Shown here piece after piece: positions 31,198 to 38,765 of a DNA stretch of 38,765 nucleotides. This DNA is from Enemella evansiae (lineage in GTDB: Bacteria > Actinomycetota > Actinomycetes > Propionibacteriales > Propionibacteriaceae), in NCBI RefSeq assembly GCF_002250705.1, contig NZ_NMVP01000017.1, positions 1 to 38,765 of the forward strand, given 5' to 3'. Position 1 is the stretch's first letter. Every line of letters starts with the position of its first letter. The notes beneath the pieces are model-generated. The model had not been told where the DNA came from, did no database searches, and worked only from the letters and a program-made list of their open reading frames with translations. The position numbers and the translations under genes are program-made.

Positions 31198-31632
31198 ATG
31201 TTGCGTGGTCCGATCATTCATCCCACCCTGCTCGAGGCGCTCGCCCGCTGCGGGCACGGCAGCGAGATCGTCATCGTCGATGCCCTCTATCCCAGCGTCA
31301 CGCACGTGAACCCGGCGGCCGACCGGGTCGAGCTGAACCTGACCCCGGGCACCGTTCCCGCGGCCACCATCCTGGAGCTGGTCGGTCAGTCGCTGCAGAT
31401 CGAGAAGGCCACCTACATGCGCGATGCCGACGGCGGCGTCTCCGAGCCGGTCGCCGAATTCCAGGAGCTGCTCGAGGGGCACACCCACCACGGTGGGGAC
31501 GCGGTCGAGTGGGACAGCCTGGAACGCTTCGACTTCTATGCCGCTGCGCGCGGTGAGGACGTGTCGCTGGTGATCGTCTCCGGTGAGGTACGCCCCTACG
31601 CCTGCCTGATGCTCACCGTCGGGGTGCCGTGA
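31198..31632 (+). CDS. L-fucose mutarotase (RbsD/FucU family)
   Basis: Interconverts sugar anomers. The 144 residues open MLRGPIIHPTLLEALARCGH, with catalytic-type H20 and D28 (GSEIVIVDALYPS). They end with VRPYACLMLTVG, which carries the family tyrosine. ATG 31198 begins one base after the FucD stop. The FucU branch rather than RbsD is supported by the fucose genes on both sides. It probably supplies the anomer used by the downstream aldose dehydrogenase. Confidence 0.92.
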   Translation: MLRGPIIHPTLLEALARCGHGSEIVIVDALYPSVTHVNPAADRVELNLTPGTVPAATILELVGQSLQIEKATYMRDADGGVSEPVAEFQELLEGHTHHGGDAVEWDSLERFDFYAAARGEDVSLVIVSGEVRPYACLMLTVGVP

Positions 31633-32420
31633 GTCGGATCGTCGACACCCACCTGCACGTCTGGGACACCGGACTGCGGGACCACCCCTGGCTGGCGACA
31701 GCGGAGTTGCCGGCGGTCACCGGGCTGCCCGATGAGGCGGACCGCAGCTATGTGCTGGTCGAGGCCGATGCCGCCGACGCCTGGGACGAGGCGCAGTGGC
31801 TGGATCGGGTCGCGGCCGATCCGCGGGTGCATGGCATCGTAGCGAGCCTGGATCTCGACGGGGCCCGCACCGATACCGAGCTGCGGCGGCTGCGGGGGCT
31901 CGCCTCGCTGGTCGGGGTACGCCTGCTGCTGCAGGATTCCGGCCGGTTCGATGACCCCGATCTGCTGCTCGGTCTGCGGGTGGTGGCCGATCATGGGTTG
32001 CCCTTCGATGCCTGCGTCCGCGCCGGTGAGCTGGCGCAGCTGCGGGTGCTGCTGGCGCAGGTCCCGGAGCTGACCGTGGTGCTGGACCACCTCGGGAAGC
32101 CGCCGCTCGGCGACCCGGCGGGTCTGGAGCGTTGGCGGGCCGATCTCGGGGCGCTGGCCGAACTTCCCCAGGTGCACTGCAAACTCTCCGGGCTCCCGGC
32201 CGAGGCCGCCGATGAGGATCAGCTCCGGCGGATGCGCGGGCCGGTCGTCGCGCACGCGCTGGCGATGTTCGGCGCCGGGCGGTGCCTGATCGGCAGCGAT
32301 CGGCCGGTGAGCCGGACCGCCGAGGACTGGTGCGCCTGGGCGCTCAGCCAGGTGGATGCCGAGGACCGGCCCCGGGTCGGTGAGCAGAACGCGATGACGA
32401 TCTATCGGAGGGCAGCATGA
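31629..32420 (+). CDS. Amidohydrolase-family lactonase, probable L-fucono-1,5-lactonase
   Basis: Opens a sugar lactone to the acid. The 263-residue TIM-barrel has the metal-binding start IVDTHLHVWD (D6, H8, H10). VVLDHLGKPPLG, VHCKLSGLP and CLIGSDRPVS follow, the order seen in COG3618 lactonases. The start is GTG 31629, overlapping the mutarotase stop as GTGA. Given the order dehydrogenase - lactonase - dehydratase in the pathway, L-fuconolactone is the expected substrate. Family members also act on other aldonolactones and on pyrone dicarboxylate. Confidence 0.88.
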   Translation: MSRIVDTHLHVWDTGLRDHPWLATAELPAVTGLPDEADRSYVLVEADAADAWDEAQWLDRVAADPRVHGIVASLDLDGARTDTELRRLRGLASLVGVRLLLQDSGRFDDPDLLLGLRVVADHGLPFDACVRAGELAQLRVLLAQVPELTVVLDHLGKPPLGDPAGLERWRADLGALAELPQVHCKLSGLPAEAADEDQLRRMRGPVVAHALAMFGAGRCLIGSDRPVSRTAEDWCAWALSQVDAEDRPRVGEQNAMTIYRRAA

Positions 32421-33388
32421 TCGATTTTCCGCAGTGGCAGCGTCTTGGGGTCGGTACCGCCCAGTTCGGCAACCTGGGCCACCCGGTCAGCGATGCCGAC
32501 GCCGAGGCGGTCGTCGAGACCGCCTGGGCGGAGGGGCTGCGCTATTTCGACACCGCCCCGCACTACGGCCTGGGGCTGGCCGAACGGCGGCTCGGGCGCG
32601 CCCTCGCCGCCCGGCCGCGGGAGGAGTATCTGCTGTCCACCAAGGTCGGGCGGCTGCTGGTCGACAACCCGAACCCGGTCGGCAGCGATGAGGAGAACGG
32701 CTTCCTGGTCCCCGACGAGCTGACCCGCGAACGCGATTACACCGCCGACGGTGTGCGCCGCAGCCTGGCGGAATCCCTGACCAGGTTGGGAATCGACCGG
32801 ATCGACATCGCCCTGATCCACGACCCCGACGAACCCGACGACCGGTTCGCCGAGGCCCGCGACGGCGCCGTCCCGGCGCTGCGGGAGCTGAAGGAGCAGG
32901 GTGTGATCCGCGCCTGGGGGGTGGGCACCAAGGATCCGGAGATGGCGAAGCGTTTCGTCGATCAGTGTGATCCCGATGTGGTGATGCTGGCCGGCCGCTA
33001 CACCCTGCTGGAACAGGAATCGGTGGGCTTGCTGGCGGCCTGCGCCGGCAACGATGTCGGGGTGATCGCGGTCGGTGTGTTCAACTCCGGGCTGCTGGCC
33101 ACCGACGACCCGGGCGCCGACGCCCGATACGAGTATGGCCCGGTGCCCGGGCCGCAGCTGGAGCGGGCGCGACGCCTCGCGGCGGTCACCGCCGAATTCG
33201 GCGTACCGCTGCCGGCCGCCGCGATCGCCTATGTGAAACGGAATCCGACGGTCGTCAACGTCTGCCTGGGGATGTCGAATGCCCAGCAGGTGCGCGACGA
33301 CATCGCCCTGGACCAGGTCGCTGTCCCCGACGAACTCTGGGCCGAGCTGGCCCGCCAGGGCCTCCTCGACGCCACGTTCATCGAGTAG
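32417..33388 (+). CDS. Aldo/keto reductase, probable L-fucose (D-threo-aldose) 1-dehydrogenase
   Basis: Oxidises L-fucose to the lactone with NAD(P)+. The 323 residues show the catalytic tetrad D45 and Y50 in YFDTAPHYGLG, K76 in LLSTKVG and H135 in IALIHDPDEPD. The N-terminus LGVGTAQFGNLG and the insertion before DYTADGVRRSLAESL are typical of D-threo-aldose and pyridoxal dehydrogenases. ATGA overlap with the lactonase gene. The C-terminus is peculiar: the last codons and TAG (33386-33388) lie in a repeat copy (TCATCGAGTAG), producing the ending ATFIE. The MFS protein at 23543 ends almost the same way for the same reason. Confidence 0.9.
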   Translation: MIDFPQWQRLGVGTAQFGNLGHPVSDADAEAVVETAWAEGLRYFDTAPHYGLGLAERRLGRALAARPREEYLLSTKVGRLLVDNPNPVGSDEENGFLVPDELTRERDYTADGVRRSLAESLTRLGIDRIDIALIHDPDEPDDRFAEARDGAVPALRELKEQGVIRAWGVGTKDPEMAKRFVDQCDPDVVMLAGRYTLLEQESVGLLAACAGNDVGVIAVGVFNSGLLATDDPGADARYEYGPVPGPQLERARRLAAVTAEFGVPLPAAAIAYVKRNPTVVNVCLGMSNAQQVRDDIALDQVAVPDELWAELARQGLLDATFIE

Positions 33389-33545
33389 GTCGCGCAGCGA
33401 CCGGTTGACCACGTTCATCGAGTAGGTCGCGCAGCGACCGTGTCGAGATGAACCCGTCCAGCTGGACCGCTTCATCTCGACACGGCCGCCATTGCTCCGC
33501 TTCGCTCCGCATGGCGGCCTACTCGATGAGCGTAGCGAGGCGGTC
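33372..33545. repeat. Compound REP-like repeat cluster between the fucose operon and katG
   Basis: A 32-base unit beginning CCACGTTCATCGAGTAGG is duplicated exactly (33372-33403, 33409-33440) and contains the hairpin GGTCGC-GCA-GCGACC. CCGTGTCGAGATGAA follows, and its complement lies at 33470-33484. Then come the arms GGCCGCCAT (33484-33492) and ATGGCGGCC (33511-33519) and the end CCTACTCGATGAGCG (33519-33533). This end complements the first TCATCGAGTAGG, with one mismatch in the extension. The whole 33412-33533 stretch can fold as one large branched palindrome. It lies at the 3' ends of two convergent genes. Confidence 0.88.
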
Positions 33546-33551
33546 GAGCGG

Positions 33552-35762
<2,211 letters not shown>

Positions 35763-35773
35763 TCAGTTACCGG

Positions 35774-36205
35774 TCAGCCCGGCTCGGCCGACTGGCAGGC
35801 GGGGCAGTGGCCCCAATAGGTGACCTCGGCCTGGTGGATCCGGAAGCCGTGGTCGTCCTCGGCGGTCAGGCAGGGGGTGTGGCCGACGGCGCAGTCGACG
35901 TCCTCGACCGCACCGCAGCCGGCGCAGACCAGATGGTGATGGTTGTCCCCGGTCCGGGTCTCGTAACGAGCGACCGAACCGGCGGGTTGGATGCGGCGAA
36001 GCAGTCCGGCCCCGGTGAGTGCACCGAGGCAGTCGTAGACGGTCTGGTGGGAGACCGTCGGCAGTTCCTCCCGCGTCGCGGTGAGGATGCTGCCGGTATC
36101 GGCGTGCGGATTCCGGGCCACCGCGGCCAGCACGGCCACCCGCGGTCGGGTCACGTGCAGACCCGCAGCCCGGAGCTGTTGCGGAAGGTCTGACGTAGCT
36201 GTCAT
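35774..36205 (-). CDS. furA: Fur-family peroxide-responsive repressor (FurA)
   Basis: A 143-residue repressor, by position the regulator of itself and katG. The winged helix is at about 8-75 (GLHVTRPRVAVLAAVARNPH, VSHQTVYDCLGALTGAGLLR). The dimer domain has the structural zinc cysteines C94/C97 (CAGC) and C134/C137 (CPAC), and the metal-binding histidines of GDNHHHLVC. ATG 36205 (MTATSDLPQQ) is the start that gives a normal FurA; the frame remains open to 36406 without homology. The stop lies 26 bases before katG, so they share a transcript. Confidence 0.94.
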   Translation of the reverse strand: MTATSDLPQQLRAAGLHVTRPRVAVLAAVARNPHADTGSILTATREELPTVSHQTVYDCLGALTGAGLLRRIQPAGSVARYETRTGDNHHHLVCAGCGAVEDVDCAVGHTPCLTAEDDHGFRIHQAEVTYWGHCPACQSAEPG

Positions 36206-36225
36206 GGGACGAGTCTCATCGTCGA

Positions 36226-36237
36226 ACTTGAACAAGT
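36226..36237. promoter_or_regulatory. Possible FurA operator
   Basis: ACTTG-AA-CAAGT is a perfect short palindrome 21 bases before the furA start. It sits in the most AT-rich stretch of the region (GAACTTGAACAAGTCAAGAA). The location and composition suit autoregulation of furA-katG; the assignment is by position only. Confidence 0.45.
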
Positions 36238-36318
36238 CAAGAAGTCTGTGGATCTGAGATGCAGATTCATGAATAGGATCCCTCTCCTCGGGGTAGGTGG
36301 TATGGCCCGGAACGGCAG

Positions 36319-36344
36319 AGAACCCCTGCCTCAGCAGGGGTTCT
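36319..36344 (-). terminator. Terminator after the NAD(P)-binding oxidoreductase gene
   Basis: AGAACCCCTGC (36319-36329) pairs perfectly with GCAGGGGTTCT (36334-36344) around the loop CTCA. It lies 25 bases beyond the stop of the oxidoreductase gene (minus strand), upstream of furA. Confidence 0.88.
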
Positions 36345-36368
36345 CGCGGGTCGGTGGGGGCAGGCGGA

Positions 36369-37022
36369 TCAGCCGGCGTCGATGACCTCGGCGATCGGGG
36401 TGTCACCGGTGTTGAAGCGCAGTTCCCGGCCGGCGACCTGCTGCTGCTCGGCGTCGCAGACCGCGGCGATCACCGCGGCCACATCGGCGCGCGGGACCTT
36501 GCCGGCCTCGCTGGCCTGCGCGTCGATCCGACCGGTACCGGGGTCGTCGGTGAGGCCGCTCGGCATCACCAGGGTCCAGGCCAGGTCGGTACCGCGCAGG
36601 TGCTCGTCGGCCTTCGCCTTCGCCTCGGCGTAGGTGAAGAACGGATTGTCCTCCGCGATGCCGTGGTCGGTGGCCGCACCGAAATAGGAGACCATCACAT
36701 AGCGCGGTACGCCGGCCGCGACCGCGGCATCCATCGAGCGGATGGCCGCATCCCGGTCGACCGCCTCGGTGCGCGCCGGGTTGCCGCCACCGGCCCCGGC
36801 GGACCAGACCACCTGGTCGTGGGCGCGGAGCAGTTCGGTGAGCTGGTCGGTACCGGCCTGTTCGATGTCGGCGACCACCGGGTTCGCACCGGTGGCGGCG
36901 ACCTCGTCGGCGTGCTCGGGGTTGCGGATGATGGCATCGACCTGGTGGCCGGCAGCGGTCAGCAGCGGCGCGGCGAGCAGCGCGACCTTGCCGTGGCCGC
37001 CGATCAGCGCGATACGAGACAT
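36369..37022 (-). CDS. NAD(P)-binding oxidoreductase (atypical short-chain dehydrogenase, NmrA/YwnB-like)
   Basis: A 217-residue Rossmann-fold protein. The nucleotide-binding loop is IALIGGHGKVALLAAPLL. DAIIRNPEHADEVAATGANP and VVADIEQAGTDQL follow, then VVWSAGAGGG and YVMVSYFGA, the order seen in the NAD(P)H-binding family (PF13460). A YxxxK-like FTYAEAKAKADEHLR is present. GAGGGGAGC lies upstream of ATG 37022. Its substrate is unknown; relatives include redox sensors and flavin or biliverdin reductase-like enzymes. A terminator follows. Confidence 0.85.
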   Translation of the reverse strand: MSRIALIGGHGKVALLAAPLLTAAGHQVDAIIRNPEHADEVAATGANPVVADIEQAGTDQLTELLRAHDQVVWSAGAGGGNPARTEAVDRDAAIRSMDAAVAAGVPRYVMVSYFGAATDHGIAEDNPFFTYAEAKAKADEHLRGTDLAWTLVMPSGLTDDPGTGRIDAQASEAGKVPRADVAAVIAAVCDAEQQQVAGRELRFNTGDTPIAEVIDAG

Positions 37023-37059
37023 GAATGCTCCCCTCGGGTTGGGTGTTCTGAAGACCACG

Positions 37060-38765
37060 CTAGGCGCGGGCCGGTAACGGATCGAGGGAGGCGTCCACAT
37101 GCCCGTACCGGTGCCGGGTCCGGCTGATCGCCTGCTCCCGCAGGAAGGTCAGCAGTTCGCGGCGGCCGGTGGCGAGCACCGGGCCGGTGAGCAGGGTGGT
37201 CGCGACCTCCGGGTGCAGCTCGGCCAGGTCGGCCGGGTCACCGACCACCCGGACGCGTTCGGGGGTACGCCGCAACCGCTCCACCAGCTCGGCCGACGGC
37301 TCCCGGCGTACCGGGATCCCGAACGAGGACAGGGAATCCGCCACGACCGGATCCGCCGACACCTCGACCTCGGCGCCGACGCAGGCCGCACCGGCGAGCA
37401 GCCGCAGCACCTCCACCGGGCGGGCATCGGCCTGGGCGCGGATCAGCACCGGCACCGGCCGGTAACGCAACACGTTGGCCTCCACCACCAGGTTGCTCGG
37501 GTCCTGCTCCACCCCCAGTTCGGTGGCGTACGCCGCGGCATCGCTGCCGGCGGCGGCGGTGAGCCACTGCTGGTCGGCGTCGGTCAGCTCCCGGGCGGCG
37601 TCCAGCACGGCCCGCGCCTCGGCACCGACCGGGGCGGTGAAGCTCGGCAACCCGTCGGGCAGCCAGTGGCCGAGCTGGGCGACGTAGTTGGGGCCGCCGG
37701 CCTTGGCGCCCGGTCCGACGGTGCTGGCCTTCCAACCACCGAAGGGTTGCCGGCGCACGATCGCCCCGGTGATGTGCCGGTTCACATAGAGGTTGCCGAC
37801 CTCCACCTCGTCCTGCCAGTGGCCGATCTCGGCCGGGTCGAGGGAGTGCAGGCCACCGGTCAGGCCATAGTCGGTGCCGTTCTGCAGCTCGATCGCCTCG
37901 TCCAGATCCTTGGCGCGCATCAAACCGAGCACCGGGCCGAAGACCTCGGTGGTGTGGAAGGAGGACCCGGGCTCGACCCACTCCTTCAACCCGGGCGACC
38001 AGAGCCGGCCGCTGTCATCGAGCTGCTTCGGCTCGACCAGCCAGCGCTCCCCGGGCTGCAACTGGGTCAGGGCATCACGCAGCTTTCCCTGTGGTGCTTC
38101 GATCACCGGGCCCATCGTCGCGCCGAGGTCCTCGGGCCAGCCGACCCGCAGCGAACCGACCGCGTCGATCAGCTGCCGCCGGAACCGCGGCGAATCGGCG
38201 ACCGAACCGACCAGGATGCCGAGTGAGGCGGCCGAGCACTTCTGCCCGGCGTGCCCGAAGGCGGAGCGGACCAGGTCGGCGACCGCGAGATCGGGATCGG
38301 CGGACGGGGTGACCACCAGGGAGTTCTTGCCGGAGGTCTCGGCGAGCACCCGGGCCCCGTGCGGACGCCCGGAACGCCAACCGGCAAAGAGTTTCGCGGT
38401 CTCGGTGGCGCCGGTGAGCACGACCGTGTCCACATCGGCGTGCGCGATCAGGGCCTTGCCGACCTCACCCTCGTCGGTCTCCACGAACTGGAGCAGCTCG
38501 GTCGGTACGCCGGCGCGGTGCAGCGCCTCGACGGCGACCGCGACGCAGCGCGGGGTCTGCGGCGCGGGCTTGATCAGCACCGCCGCGCCGGCGGCCAGGC
38601 CGGCGAGCACCCCGCCGATCGGGATCGCGACCGGGAAGTTCCACGGCGGGGTGACCAGCACGACCCGATCCGCGACGAAGCGGGCGCCGTCGGTGGCCGG
38701 GCCGTGTTCCAGTTCGAGCGCGCGATCGGCGTACCAGCGGGCGAAATCGACCGCCTCGGACACCT
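37060..38765 (-). CDS. putA: PutA C-terminal part: delta-1-pyrroline-5-carboxylate dehydrogenase domain (runs off the right edge)
   Basis: The visible 567 residues are an aldehyde dehydrogenase domain plus a C-terminal extension. VVLVTPPWNFPVAIPIGGVL, LIKPAPQTPRCV and LTGATETAKLFAGW bind NAD+. LAETSGKNSLVV carries the catalytic glutamate region, FGHAGQKCSAASLGI the nucleophilic cysteine, and RRQPFGGWKASTVGPGAKAGG is a PutA/P5CDH signature. The roughly 150-residue tail after the ALDH domain is seen in long bifunctional PutA proteins, which oxidise proline to glutamate. The proline dehydrogenase half would lie beyond the window on the right. A stand-alone P5C dehydrogenase with a tail is the alternative. 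It reads toward the oxidoreductase gene, 37 bases away. Confidence 0.87.
   Translation of the reverse strand, partial: VSEAVDFARWYADRALELEHGPATDGARFVADRVVLVTPPWNFPVAIPIGGVLAGLAAGAAVLIKPAPQTPRCVAVAVEALHRAGVPTELLQFVETDEGEVGKALIAHADVDTVVLTGATETAKLFAGWRSGRPHGARVLAETSGKNSLVVTPSADPDLAVADLVRSAFGHAGQKCSAASLGILVGSVADSPRFRRQLIDAVGSLRVGWPEDLGATMGPVIEAPQGKLRDALTQLQPGERWLVEPKQLDDSGRLWSPGLKEWVEPGSSFHTTEVFGPVLGLMRAKDLDEAIELQNGTDYGLTGGLHSLDPAEIGHWQDEVEVGNLYVNRHITGAIVRRQPFGGWKASTVGPGAKAGGPNYVAQLGHWLPDGLPSFTAPVGAEARAVLDAARELTDADQQWLTAAAGSDAAAYATELGVEQDPSNLVVEANVLRYRPVPVLIRAQADARPVEVLRLLAGAACVGAEVEVSADPVVADSLSSFGIPVRREPSAELVERLRRTPERVRVVGDPADLAELHPEVATTLLTGPVLATGRRELLTFLREQAISRTRHRYGHVDASLDPLPARA

Overview
The window is chromosomal DNA of a very GC-rich actinobacterium. 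The evidence is the codon use, frequent GTG starts, a furA-katG pair, a FprA-type ferredoxin reductase, streptogrisin-like secreted proteases and a cysteine-less ribosomal protein S18. Propionibacteriales (Propionibacteriaceae or Nocardioidaceae) is my best guess, made from general resemblance only. Most of the sequence is ordinary chromosome: about forty genes in short operons, with no phage, plasmid, CRISPR, tRNA or rRNA signal. The only mobile gene seen is the tail of an IS110-type transposase at the left edge.

Layout. 1-161: IS110 transposase tail, abutting a copy of an interspersed palindromic repeat. 469-3332: a LuxR-type response regulator, a histidine kinase and a membrane protein that looks like a kinase without an ATP-binding domain. 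3381-5165: a long-chain acyl-CoA ligase. 5326-7083: rpsF-ssb-rpsR-rplI, closed by a strong terminator. 7354-8580: a secreted serine protease. 8740-10034: an unknown seven-helix membrane protein and its YtrA-like GntR regulator, with a probable operator. 10130-12567 (minus): an ArgE-like deacylase and an MHS-type transporter. 12735-14841: FprA and a PNPOx-fold protein. 14811-16316 (minus): a MocR/PdxR-type regulator. 16393-19296: an amidase, a C45-type N-terminal nucleophile hydrolase and a small CxxC membrane protein, all overlapping. 19374-20714 (minus): a MATE exporter. 20785-22539: a SmtB-type zinc sensor, a CDF zinc exporter and an OsmC protein. 22555-28937: an XRE regulator, two MFS exporters, a methyltransferase and a Tat-exported 5'-nucleotidase. 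29075-33388: a five-gene sugar operon, nagB plus non-phosphorylating L-fucose oxidation (fuconate dehydratase, FucU mutarotase, lactonase, dehydrogenase). 33552-36205 (minus): furA-katG. 36369-37022 (minus): an NAD(P)-binding oxidoreductase. 37060-38765 (minus): the C-terminal part of PutA.

The most unusual content lies in and between genes. A REP-like repeat family has outer ends TCATCGAGTAG and CGTGTCGAGATGA around variable hairpins. The hairpin arms differ between copies yet stay perfectly complementary. Copies lie exactly at gene ends: they supply the stop codons of at least three unrelated genes and part of the N-terminus of a fourth. A second sequence-wide oddity is the tetramer GTAC: nearly every in-frame GTA valine codon I found is followed by C, and GTACGCC recurs between genes.

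Metabolic reading (inference): a heterotroph that scavenges host or plant glycans (fucose, glucosamine), N-acylated amino acids and amides, proline and nucleotides, with defence against peroxide and zinc. All family assignments are from reading the translated sequence, not from searches.
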